A program made the position numbers and the translations under genes. The notes under the pieces were generated by a model. It was given only the letters and a program-made list of their open reading frames with translations. It had not been told where the DNA came from and did no database searches. DNA of 42,216 nt from an uncultured Mailhella sp. GTDB lineage: Bacteria > Desulfobacterota > Desulfovibrionia > Desulfovibrionales > Desulfovibrionaceae. Below are positions 1 through 7,484 of this stretch, in pieces. Where the stretch lies: the NCBI RefSeq assembly GCF_944324615.1, contig NZ_CALUWY010000022.1:1-42216 (forward strand), in the 5' to 3' direction. Position 1 is the first letter of the stretch, and every line of letters starts with the position of its first letter.

Positions 1-113
1 TTGTGCACACACGTTCTTTTCGGCCATTTGTCTCGCTGCCATTGTCATCTTTTATATTTAATGAGTCCTGAACCTAGGTAAGCCGCACGGTGCAAAGAGG
101 CTCCCGCACGGTT
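1..113. other. Non-coding edge of window
   Basis: No convincing gene, RNA or regulatory motif is visible here. It lies beyond the terminator of the alcohol dehydrogenase gene; whatever it belongs to is cut off by the window edge. Confidence 0.4.
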
Positions 114-153
114 AAAAAAAGGAACGGGCGCGTACGGAATCATACGCGCCCGT
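114..153 (-). terminator. Terminator of the alcohol dehydrogenase gene
   Basis: A perfect 11-bp stem (ACGGGCGCGTA at 124-134 with its complement at 143-153, 8-nt loop) is followed on the minus strand by a run of seven T (114-120). It lies about 65 bases past the adh stop codon. A smaller hairpin (AGCCGGA/TCCGGCT, about 186-207) sits between the stop and this terminator. Confidence 0.85.
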
Positions 154-218
154 CTGGGAGGGGATGTACCAGAATGTGGAGGGAAGCCGGAGGGGAAGCT
201 CCGGCTCATGTCATAAGC

Positions 219-1418
219 TTACAGGGCCTTCTTGTAGATGGCGGCCACGGCGGCGTCGGTCATGATGCGGGGGTTGGTCAGACCGCAGGCGTCCTTCTGG
301 GCGTTGGCGGTCATGATCGGGATGTCTTCCTCGCGGACTTCCTTGCCGTATTTCTTGCCGAGGGCGATGAGGCCTTCGGGGATGTTCACGTCGCGGGAGA
401 GCTGACGAATGGCCTTGACGGCGGCTTCGGCAGACTCGTTGGCGGTGTAGCTGTCCGTACGTTCACCGAGCAGCTTGGCGATGCGGCCGAAGCGGCGACG
501 GGCGGCAATGAGGTTGTATTCGCAGACGTAGGGCAGCAGAATGGCGTTGCATTCGCCGTGCGGCAGGTTGTAGAAGCCGCCCAGCTGATGGGCCATGGCA
601 TGGACGTGGCCGAGGCTGGCATTGTTGAAGGCCATACCGGCGAGGTATTCGGCGTAGCACATACCTTCGCGGGCTTCCTTGTCCTGGCCGTTGGCCACGG
701 CGCGGCGCAGATAACGGTTGATGTACTCGATGGCCTTTTCAGCGCAGGCGTCGGTCATGGGGGTGGCGGCGGTGGAAACATAGGCTTCCACGGCGTGGGT
801 CAGGGCGTCCATACCGGTGGCGGCGGTGAGGGAAGGCGGCATGCCCATCATGAGGACGGGGTCGTCGATGGCGACGCTGGGAGTGCAGCGCCAGTCAACG
901 ATGGCCATCTTCACCTTGCGGGCCACGTCGGTGATGATGCAGAAGCGGGTCATTTCCGAAGCGGTACCGGCAGTGGTGTTCACGGCAACATAGGGCGGGA
1001 AGGGCTTGGAGGACTTGTCCACGCCTTCGTAGTCCTGAATCTTGCCGCCGTTGCTCACGAGGAAGCCGACGCCCTTGCCGCAGTCATGGGAGCTGCCGCC
1101 GCCCAGGGTGATGAGGCTGTCGCAGTTGTTTTCCTTATAAACAGCAGCAGCGTCAGTAACGTTCTGGTCGGTGGGGTTCGGAACGGCGCCGTCGAACACA
1201 ACATAAGAGATACCGCCGGCGTCAAGAATGTCGGTAATCAGCTTGAGAATGCCGCAGGCAACGATACCCTTGTCAGTTACTATGAGAGGATGCTTGGCAC
1301 CCAGGCTTTTCAAACGGTTGGGGATCTCCTTGCTGCAGTTGGGGCCTACCAGAGTAACAGTAGGAATGAAGAAGGAAGTGATCTGTCCCTGATACATGCA
1401 TTTGACATCGGTGCTCAT
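219..1418 (-). CDS. adh: Iron-containing alcohol dehydrogenase
   Basis: A 399-aa cytoplasmic NAD-dependent group III (iron-activated) alcohol dehydrogenase, expected to interconvert primary alcohols such as ethanol with aldehydes. The length is normal for the family. The dinucleotide-binding GGGSSHDCGKG lies at 106-116 and the TAGTASE block at about 149-155. By comparison with FucO, the metal ligands are D204 and H208 in GMDALTHAVEAY, H273 in GHVHAMAHQLGG and H287 in NLPHGE; all four are present. The ATG is preceded by AAGGAG at six bases. The gene is monocistronic: a terminator follows it and an AT-rich region with repeated motifs precedes it. Desulfovibrio uses such enzymes for ethanol oxidation. 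The AOR encoded at 3.9 kb on the other strand could take the aldehyde onward, but that link is inferred from proximity. Confidence 0.95.
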   Translation of the reverse strand: MSTDVKCMYQGQITSFFIPTVTLVGPNCSKEIPNRLKSLGAKHPLIVTDKGIVACGILKLITDILDAGGISYVVFDGAVPNPTDQNVTDAAAVYKENNCDSLITLGGGSSHDCGKGVGFLVSNGGKIQDYEGVDKSSKPFPPYVAVNTTAGTASEMTRFCIITDVARKVKMAIVDWRCTPSVAIDDPVLMMGMPPSLTAATGMDALTHAVEAYVSTAATPMTDACAEKAIEYINRYLRRAVANGQDKEAREGMCYAEYLAGMAFNNASLGHVHAMAHQLGGFYNLPHGECNAILLPYVCEYNLIAARRRFGRIAKLLGERTDSYTANESAEAAVKAIRQLSRDVNIPEGLIALGKKYGKEVREEDIPIMTANAQKDACGLTNPRIMTDAAVAAIYKKAL

Positions 1419-2487
1419 AATAACTCCTTGGTAGCATTGATAGCAAAAGGATAAGAGACTTGTACTGTATTTGTCCTACGGGAATGCTGTGAAAAAGTCA
1501 AATCTTAGAAAAAAATAAAAAAATAACTTTTTCATTTCAAAATTCATCAAACAAAATAACAAGGAATACTAAGCGGTTAACACGTTATCAAATGGACAAG
1601 CCCCGAACTTTGTCGCTTCCATTTCAAAATTCTATTTCAAAATTATTTCTCCTCTCCCCGGAAGGGGCCTTCTGGAGAAGGATTTAACATGCCCGCCTCT
1701 CTCCAGGATCATCATTCAACTATCTGTTTTATTTGTAAAAAATATTTTATTTCAAAATGTTAAAGGCGCAGCTTAGCCACGCGCAGAATAAGCCCGTCAA
1801 CGGGGGAATCCGCCCTCTCTCCCCTCCTCCGGGCGACATTTTTTCTGCGGGCACCACTTTTTTTTTCGTGCCCCTGCCAGAAGCCCTGAAGAGAGCCCTC
1901 TTTTCCTTATATACAGGTCTCCGGGCATCTCCCCCGGCGCGGGAATTTCCCATGGAGGACTTCGGCAGAGGCCGCGTCATCGGATGCCTCTTTGCTGACG
2001 CGGGAATTTCCCCGGCAGGGCCCACGTCTGCTTCATCGGAACTTCGCATCCCCCCTGGTGCAGGGCGTTCTCCCGGAGGCGCAGAATAAGGGGCGGACGC
2101 CCGCCCTTTTGCCCCGCCTTCTCCGTGGAAGAGCGCAGAGGATATGTCCTCCCCTCTTCCCGGAAGGCACGGCATGCCTTCCTTGTTCTGCGGGCAGAAA
2201 AGACACACGGAGCACGGCGGATTCTGCAGGAAGAGGCAGATCCGGAGCCTGCCCTGCAGGGACACGACGCTTTTTTCCGCCCCTTCCCATGCAGAAGGCG
2301 CCGCCCTTCCTCAGGTATTATGAAAGATAAAAGCCGCCGCCCGGTGCATGTGTGGGGGAAAATAGCGGGTACATGGCGCGAACCCCCTTGAAACACATCA
2401 TATCCTGGGCTATAAGAAAGAAAAACCAGAAGAACGTGCATGGCCTTTTCCGCCATGTCCGTCTTTTGCAAAACATGGAGCAGTATC
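1419..2487. other. Long intergenic region, no credible gene
   Basis: About 1.07 kb between divergent genes. The first 330 bases (1419-1750) are AT-rich and hold four copies of ATTTCAAAAT (1534, 1621, 1634, 1749), the first three extending to ATTTCAAAATT. The rest (1750-2490) is GC-rich, and several overlapping frames stay open on both strands, but none has a good ribosome-binding site or recognisable protein. A short GC hairpin (GGGCGG/CCGCCC, 2091-2106) followed by TTTT might be a terminator of an unseen transcript. I see no known RNA gene. Confidence 0.5.
1534..1758. repeat. Four scattered copies of ATTTCAAAAT
   Basis: Identical 10-mers start at 1534, 1621, 1634 and 1749, in the AT-rich DNA 115-340 bases upstream of the adh start. 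Three share an eleventh base (T). The spacing is irregular, with two copies only 13 bases apart. They may be binding sites for a regulator of adh; no family is assigned. Confidence 0.45.
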
Positions 2488-2982
2488 ATGCGTCACATTC
2501 TTCTTACCTGTGCCCTTCTGGCCGCCATGGTCGTTCCCGCTTCCGCCGCCGTTGATACCAGCAAACTTCAGCTGCCCGGCGATCTGACCCTCGCTCAGGC
2601 GCAGAAAGTCGTCGACGGCGCCCTCGCCTTCGCCAAGAAACAGGGCGTGCCCATGAACATCACCGTCATCGACGCCGGAGGCAACCTCAAGGCCTTCTGC
2701 CGCATGGACGGCGCGTTCCTCGGCAGCATCGACGTCTCCATGAAGAAGGCGAAAACCGCACGCATGTTCAATATGTCCAGCGCCGAGCTCGGCGCGGCCG
2801 CCCAGCCCGGCGGTGAACTGTTCGGCATTGAAGTGACCAACAACGGTCTTGTGATCTTCGGCGGCGGCGAGCTGCTGAAGGACAAGAACGGCGTCATCGT
2901 CGGCGCCATCGGCGTTTCCGGCGGTTCCGTGCAGGAAGACACCAACGTAGCCAAGGCCGGTGTCGCGGCTCTGAACAAGTAA
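2488..2982 (+). CDS. Secreted GlcG/HbpS-like haem-binding-domain protein
   Basis: A 164-aa protein that starts with a typical signal peptide (MRHILLTCALLAAMVVPASA, cleavage probably before AVDT), so it is expected in the periplasm. The mature part reads like the GlcG/HbpS family: LTLAQAQKVVDGALAFAKKQ, then ITVIDAGGNLKAFCRMDGA, a KKAKTARMF segment, GGGELL and IGVSGGS. Family members bind haem or small ligands or have no known function. The start at 2488 is chosen because GGAG lies eight bases upstream and it gives a clean signal peptide; an in-frame ATG at 2440 would add 16 residues. It lies 148 bases before the nitroreductase gene. Its role here is unknown. Confidence 0.8.
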   Translation: MRHILLTCALLAAMVVPASAAVDTSKLQLPGDLTLAQAQKVVDGALAFAKKQGVPMNITVIDAGGNLKAFCRMDGAFLGSIDVSMKKAKTARMFNMSSAELGAAAQPGGELFGIEVTNNGLVIFGGGELLKDKNGVIVGAIGVSGGSVQEDTNVAKAGVAALNK

Positions 2983-3130
2983 CGAAGGCAGGGCCGGACC
3001 GGCCTGCAGCATGTACCGGCCGTTACGGGCGGGTGCCTTCCGGTATCCGCCCTTTTCCTGCCGCCCCGGCATGATGCGCGGTGTGATGAGCAGCCCGGGG
3101 CTTTCTTCCGTTTTCATGAGGAACATATTC

Positions 3131-3691
3131 ATGGATATCACTCAGGCCATTGAAACACGGCGCAGCATCCGCAGTTATACGGAAGAACCGGTGACGAAAG
3201 CGGAGCTGGAAAAGCTTGTCGACCTTGCCATCAAGGCCCCCACCGGTTCCGGCATGGAGCCGTGGGGCTTCGTGGTGCTTCAGGACAGGCAGGAAATCGA
3301 CGAACTTTCCGAACGCATCAAGAAAAAAGTACTGGATCACCTCGAAGAATATCCGCAGTTCGCGCAGTATGAAAGCTGGCTGCGCAACGAACATTACCAT
3401 ATCTTCAACAAGGCGGGCACGGTGCTCGTCATCTACGGGGACGAACATTCCCCCTGGCACGTCTACGACTGTTCCCTGGTGGCGGGCAACATCATGCTCG
3501 CGGCGCAGAACGACGGCATAGGCTGCTGCTGGATAGGCTTTGCCGAGGCCCTGTTCAACGACGAGGACTTCAAGGCCGCCCACCATGTCCCCGGAAACTT
3601 CCATCTGGTGGCGACGCTGAGCATGGGGCATACCAAGGTTCCTGTTCCGCCCTGCACCAGAAAGGCTCCTGTTTTCTTCTCCTGGAAATGA
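3131..3691 (+). CDS. Nitroreductase-family flavoprotein
   Basis: A 186-aa FMN-dependent nitroreductase-fold protein, of usual length. The N-terminal TRRSIRSYTEEPV is the family's FMN phosphate-binding motif. The central APTGSGMEPWGFVVL block and the later GIGCCWIGFAEA block also fit. Substrate cannot be predicted; relatives reduce nitroaromatics, quinones or enoates. The start is supported by GAGGAAC upstream. An aor promoter follows within 200 bases, so it need not be co-transcribed with aor. Confidence 0.85.
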   Translation: MDITQAIETRRSIRSYTEEPVTKAELEKLVDLAIKAPTGSGMEPWGFVVLQDRQEIDELSERIKKKVLDHLEEYPQFAQYESWLRNEHYHIFNKAGTVLVIYGDEHSPWHVYDCSLVAGNIMLAAQNDGIGCCWIGFAEALFNDEDFKAAHHVPGNFHLVATLSMGHTKVPVPPCTRKAPVFFSWK

Positions 3692-3852
3692 CAGCCCGGG
3701 AACCGGGCGGAGTGCGGGAAGTTCCTTCTTCTCCCGCCGCCATGCTCCTCCTTCGTGGTCATCCGCCCGGTTCCTTCTTTTCAGCCGCGCTCCCGCCGGA
3801 GAGTCACGAAATCGGCATCTCCCGTCAAAAGCGTGATTATTTTTCCACTTTC

Positions 3853-3882
3853 TTGACGAAAAAAATCTCCCGGCCGTATGTT
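3853..3882 (+). promoter_or_regulatory. Likely sigma-70 promoter of aor
   Basis: TTGACG (3853-3858), 18-base spacer and TATGTT (3877-3882), giving a leader of about 50 bases before the aor start. A CGTCAA at 3823-3828 forms an inverted pair with the TTGACG, so an operator could overlap the -35. Position and consensus only. Confidence 0.5.
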
Positions 3883-3939
3883 CGCGTTAAAGAAGCTTCT
3901 CGGATCATCAAGCAACCGCGAACCAACAAGGAGCACGGC

Positions 3940-5682
3940 ATGTTTCGTTTTCTGCGCGTCAACATGGCCACCAAGGCCTGCGTTTTTGAGGATATTCCCG
4001 AAGAATACGCCGGTCTGGGCGGTCGCGCCCTGACTTCCACCATCGTCGCCCGCGAGGTCAACCCCATCTGCACGCCTCTGGGCCCGCACAACAAACTCGT
4101 TTTCGCTCCCGGTCTTCTCGGAGCCACCAACAGCCCCAACTCCAACCGTATTTCCGTGGGCTGCAAAAGCCCCCTCACCGAAGGCATCAAGGAATCCAAC
4201 TCCGGCGGCCAGCCCGGCGGCCATCTGGCCAAGCTCGGCATTCTCGCCATCATTGTGGAGGACATGGCCACCGAAGGCGAATGGTGGCAGCTTGAAATAA
4301 GCAAGGATTCCGCAAGGCTCGTGCCCTCTCCCGTGGCCGGGCTGAACAACTTCGACGCCGTGGCCAGGCTTGTGGAAGTCTACGGCAAGGACTGCAGCTA
4401 CGTCACCATCGGCCGCGCCGGGGAATTCAAGCTCACCGCCGCCAGCATCGCCTTTACCGACCGTGAACTCCGCCCCCAGCGCCATGCCGGCCGCGGCGGC
4501 GTGGGCGCCGTCATGGGTTCCAAGGGCCTCAAGGCCATCATCATCAACCCCGAAGGCGGCAAGAATCATCCTCTCGTGGATGAGGAAGGCTTCAAGGCCG
4601 CGTCCAAGCGCTTTGCCAAGGCGCTCACCAGCCACCCCATCACGGGCAAGGGCCTTGCCGAATACGGCACCGCGGTGCTCGTCAACATCCTGCACGAAGC
4701 CGGCGGCCTGCCCACCAGAAACTTCACCTGCGGTCAGTTCGAGCATCATGAAGCCGTTTCCGGCGAACGCATGAACAAGCTCACCAAGGAGCGCGGCGGC
4801 GAAGGTTCCGTGGCCCACGGCTGCATGAGCGGCTGCATCATCCGCTGCAGCGGCATCTTCCCCGACGCCCAGGGCAAGTTCAAGAGCAAGTGGCCGGAAT
4901 ATGAAACCCTGTGGTGCTTCGGCCCCCACAGCAACATCGACGACCTCGACCTCATCTGCACCTTCGACCACATGTGCGACGACTTCGGTGTGGACACCAT
5001 CGACGTGGGCGTGGCCATCGGTGTGGCCATGGCCGGCGGCGGCATTCCCCTCGGTGACGGCAAGGCCGTGCTGGAAGCCATGCAGGGCATCAGCGACGGC
5101 ACGCCCCTCGGCCGCATCATCGGCTGCGGCACCGCCACCACGGGCCGCGTGTTCGGCGTGAGAAGGGTTCCCTGCGTCAAGGGTCAGAGCCTGCCCGCCT
5201 ACGATCCGCGCGCGGTCAAGGGCGTGGGCGTCACCTACGCCACCACTCCCATGGGTGCGGACCATACCGCAGGCTACGCCGTCACCGCCAATATCCTGAA
5301 CTGCGGCGGCAAGGTCGACCCGCTCAAGAAGGAAGGTCAGATCGAGCTTTCCCGCAACCTGCAGATCGCCACGGCTTCGGTGGACAGCGTGGGCCTGTGC
5401 CTGTTCACGGCCTTCGCCATCCTCGACATACCGGACGCGCTGGTCGCCATTGTGGACATGCTCAACGCCAAGTTCGGCTGGAAGCTCACCGGCGACGATG
5501 TGGTCACCTTGGGTCAGCGCATCCTGTCCACGGAAATCGACTTCAACCGCCGTGCTGGCATCACCGAAGCCGCCGACCATCTGCCGGACTTCTTCAGTGA
5601 CGAACCCGTGGCGCCCCACAACACCACCTTCGACTTCACGCCGGAAGAACTGCAGACCACCTTCAACTGGATCAAGAAGTAA
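3940..5682 (+). CDS. aor: Aldehyde:ferredoxin oxidoreductase (AOR family, YdhV-like cysteine spacing)
   Basis: A 580-aa AOR-family enzyme, expected to oxidise aldehydes to acids with ferredoxin as partner, using a bis-pterin W or Mo cofactor and one [4Fe-4S] cluster. The N-terminal domain (1-200) contains the GLGGRAL and NSNRISVGCKSP blocks of the pterin-binding fold. Cluster cysteines are likely C295, C299 and C303 (HGCMSGCIIRCSG) and C487 (DSVGLC). The C-x3-C-x3-C spacing differs from the C-x2-C-x3-C of Pyrococcus AOR and resembles E. coli YdhV, reported to bind a molybdenum bis-pterin, so the metal cannot be assumed. The ATG at 3940 has AAGGAG seven bases upstream; the open frame extends to 3688 without a better start. 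moaD-like and E1-like genes follow directly, and a tungstate transporter operon lies 6.5 kb away. Confidence 0.93.
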   Translation: MFRFLRVNMATKACVFEDIPEEYAGLGGRALTSTIVAREVNPICTPLGPHNKLVFAPGLLGATNSPNSNRISVGCKSPLTEGIKESNSGGQPGGHLAKLGILAIIVEDMATEGEWWQLEISKDSARLVPSPVAGLNNFDAVARLVEVYGKDCSYVTIGRAGEFKLTAASIAFTDRELRPQRHAGRGGVGAVMGSKGLKAIIINPEGGKNHPLVDEEGFKAASKRFAKALTSHPITGKGLAEYGTAVLVNILHEAGGLPTRNFTCGQFEHHEAVSGERMNKLTKERGGEGSVAHGCMSGCIIRCSGIFPDAQGKFKSKWPEYETLWCFGPHSNIDDLDLICTFDHMCDDFGVDTIDVGVAIGVAMAGGGIPLGDGKAVLEAMQGISDGTPLGRIIGCGTATTGRVFGVRRVPCVKGQSLPAYDPRAVKGVGVTYATTPMGADHTAGYAVTANILNCGGKVDPLKKEGQIELSRNLQIATASVDSVGLCLFTAFAILDIPDALVAIVDMLNAKFGWKLTGDDVVTLGQRILSTEIDFNRRAGITEAADHLPDFFSDEPVAPHNTTFDFTPEELQTTFNWIKK

Positions 5683-5690
5683 CCCTCACC

Positions 5691-5724
5691 CTGCGCGCGG
5701 CGGGAACGCCGCGCGCAGGATTTT
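5691..5724 (+). terminator. Strong hairpin between aor and moaD
   Basis: A perfect 12-bp GC-rich stem (5691-5702 with 5707-5718, GGAA tetraloop) is followed by GATTTT. It could stop part of the transcription or protect the aor mRNA 3' end, giving more AOR than MoaD/ThiF. The T run is short, so full termination is unlikely. Confidence 0.6.
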
Positions 5725-5732
5725 CCGCCCCT

Positions 5733-5981
5733 ATGAGCATACAGATACGACTGAGCACCACCCTGCGCGACCTGGTCCCCGGGTACGACCCGGAAAACGG
5801 CCTTGTCTTCGAGCTGAAGGAAGGCGAAAGCTCCCTTGCGGCCCGGGACGTGGCGCGGCGCATGGGCATTCCTCCGGAAGAAATCACCATCGTCATGATC
5901 AACAGCCGCCAGAGCGATCTTGACGGCACCGTGAACGACGGTGACCGCGTGGCGTTCTTCCCCCCTGTGGGAGGTGGCTAG
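5733..5981 (+). CDS. moaD: MoaD/ThiS-like sulfur-carrier protein
   Basis: An 82-aa ubiquitin-fold sulfur carrier. The chain ends in VAFFPPVGGG, the di-glycine tail that is adenylated by an E1-like enzyme and then thiocarboxylated. DGDRVAFFPPVGGG is the classic MoaD end. It would deliver sulfur to molybdopterin synthase. No moaE gene is seen in the window. MoaD paralogues beside AOR genes are common and are thought to supply the tungstopterin pathway. The next gene starts at the base following its stop, which argues for translational coupling with its E1 partner. Confidence 0.88.
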   Translation: MSIQIRLSTTLRDLVPGYDPENGLVFELKEGESSLAARDVARRMGIPPEEITIVMINSRQSDLDGTVNDGDRVAFFPPVGGG

Positions 5982-6860
5982 ATGAGCGCTTTTCCCGGAC
6001 GCGAACGCCTGCTTACGATGCTTGCCCCTTTTTCACAGGGCACGGCGGCCCACCCTGCCGTCAGCTTTGCAGGCATACGCTTTCTGGCAAAAGAGCTTCA
6101 GCTTCCCGAAAGGGATGTCATGACCGCCCTTCTCCGGCAGGACATCTGGCCTCTGCGCCTTGTCCGCGGCAGAGGAGCCTTCAGCGGGGAGGACATCGCC
6201 CGCCTCATGGAACTTCGCATTCTCATGGCCGGATGCGGAGGTCTGGGCGGCATGACGGCGGAACTTCTCGCGCGCATGGGCGCGGGGCACCTTGTGCTCT
6301 GCGACCCGGATGTGTTCGAGGAAAGCAACCTCAACAGACAATGTTTCTGCACGGAAAAGACGCTGGGGCTGCCCAAGGCGGAAGCGTGCCGCTCCGGCCT
6401 TCTGGACATAGCGCCCTATATGGACATCGAGGCTCTGCCCGTGGCGCTGGATGAGAAGAATCTGCCCGGACTTCTGGAGCGCGCGGATGTGGTCATCGAC
6501 TGTCTGGATTCCGTGGCGAAAAAAAAGATGCTGGAAAAAGCCGCCTGGACGGCGGGCGTGCCCTGTGTGCACGGAGCGGTGTCGCGCAGTGAAGGCTTCA
6601 CCATGTTCGACAGCGGCATTCCGCTCCCCTGCGCCCTGCTCTACCCGGAAGAAGGGGAACAGGCCGCAGACCATGCCCCCATGGATGCCCACGCGCTTAC
6701 CGTCGCAGGCACCTCCTGCCTCATGGTTTCCCTGCTCATGCGCCGCATCCGCGGCCACAGGAGCGGAGACGGACGGCTTTTTCACATCGACCTTTCCATT
6801 CCCGAGCTGGAAGCACTCGCCTTCCGGAGCGATTCCGCGGCAAGGGACACATCGTTTTAA
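5982..6860 (+). CDS. ThiF/MoeB/HesA-family E1-like adenylyltransferase
   Basis: A 292-aa enzyme expected to adenylate the C-terminal glycine of the MoaD-like protein encoded just upstream. The nucleotide-binding MAGCGGLGG is at about 82-90, followed by LCDPDVFEESNLNRQ, the E1 signature with its Asp and Arg. DCLDSVAKK matches the later conserved block. An N-terminal extension of about 75 residues precedes the E1 fold; it resembles the extra N-terminus in ThiF-like proteins of AOR loci, but I do not recognise a domain. The paired CxxC zinc motif of MoeB is not visible, so I prefer a ThiF/HesA-like call. Confidence 0.85.
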   Translation: MSAFPGRERLLTMLAPFSQGTAAHPAVSFAGIRFLAKELQLPERDVMTALLRQDIWPLRLVRGRGAFSGEDIARLMELRILMAGCGGLGGMTAELLARMGAGHLVLCDPDVFEESNLNRQCFCTEKTLGLPKAEACRSGLLDIAPYMDIEALPVALDEKNLPGLLERADVVIDCLDSVAKKKMLEKAAWTAGVPCVHGAVSRSEGFTMFDSGIPLPCALLYPEEGEQAADHAPMDAHALTVAGTSCLMVSLLMRRIRGHRSGDGRLFHIDLSIPELEALAFRSDSAARDTSF

Positions 6861-6873
6861 TAAAGGAAAACCC

Positions 6874-7227
6874 ATGGCATTCATCAGCGATCAGCAATGG
6901 AGACGCATAGAACCCTTTCTCGCACGCGGCAAAAGGGTGGGACGCCCGCGCAAAAGCGACCGTGAAACGCTGGAGGCCGTTCTCTATGTCCTGACCACGG
7001 GCTGCCGCTGGTGCGATCTGCCCCGCGACATGGGCAGCTACGTCACCGCATGGCGGCGTTTCACCACATGGAAAAAAGACGGTACCTTCGACATCATCCG
7101 TTCCTGTCTGCCCGCAAGCATTCAGCTTTCCGAAAACGCCAGCACGCCCAGAAAAATCAAGGAGGGCAAATGCAGTCTGGCCATGAAGAAATATTCGGGC
7201 AGCAAGTCCTCTCAGGCGGAATCCTGA
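6874..7227 (+). CDS. Stand-alone IS5-type transposase N-terminal domain (remnant or exapted)
   Basis: A 117-aa protein whose first 80 residues match the N-terminal (DUF4096-type) domain of IS5-group transposases: ISDQQWRRIEPFL, GRPRKSDRETLEAVLYVLTTGCRWCDLP, then the YVTAWRRFTTWKKDG block. The DDE catalytic domain is absent. The tail (from about residue 83) is unrelated and rich in Ser and Lys. It has its own AAAGGA ribosome-binding site, starts 13 bases after the E1 gene and has no frameshift inside the domain. No inverted repeats or target duplications are obvious. It is either a truncated IS relic or a domesticated DNA-binding protein; I cannot decide between them. Confidence 0.6.
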   Translation: MAFISDQQWRRIEPFLARGKRVGRPRKSDRETLEAVLYVLTTGCRWCDLPRDMGSYVTAWRRFTTWKKDGTFDIIRSCLPASIQLSENASTPRKIKEGKCSLAMKKYSGSKSSQAES

Positions 7228-7435
7228 TTCTTATCCGGCCTGATTTCCCGCACGGCCCTTTTTCCGCATGCCCCGCGCCTTTTGTACACGCGCAGGCATG
7301 CGGTATTTTTTAAGCACCGTTCTTCTGCCCTGCCGCGCCCCCGGCACTCCCGCTCAGGCCGGGCGGAGAAAGGCCCGGTGCCATCCTCTGCTGCCCACGG
7401 CCTTCCGGCAAAAAAACGGGAGGCGCCTCTCAGGG
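7228..7435. other. Intergenic, nothing recognised
   Basis: GC-rich sequence between the transposase-like gene (plus) and the end of the MoeA fusion gene (minus). No gene is visible and no clear IS terminal repeat was found. Confidence 0.4.
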
Positions 7436-7474
7436 TAAAAAAACGCCCTCCGCCCGGAGACGGAAGGCGCTTTT
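7436..7474 (-). terminator. Terminator of the MoeA-fusion gene
   Basis: An imperfect hairpin (CGCCCTCCG with CGGAAGGCG) is flanked by seven A on the plus strand, i.e. a T run on the minus strand, right after the stop at 7485. The TTTT on the other side lets it work in both directions for the convergent genes. Confidence 0.7.
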
Positions 7475-7484
7475 CCCGAACGGC

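Noticed and set aside
90..1454. A 454-codon plus-strand open frame over the alcohol dehydrogenase gene
   Set aside because: Gly/Val/His-rich shadow; the minus strand encodes the dehydrogenase.
1419..1560. Sigma-54 promoter for adh
   Set aside because: I looked for a GG-N10-GC arrangement on the minus strand before adh and found no acceptable match.
1747..2555. Several overlapping 70-170-codon frames on both strands
   Set aside because: No ribosome-binding sites, no family features, Pro/Arg/Gly-rich low-information composition. Left as unassigned intergenic DNA.
3781..5619. A 612-codon minus-strand open frame
   Set aside because: Antisense shadow of aor.
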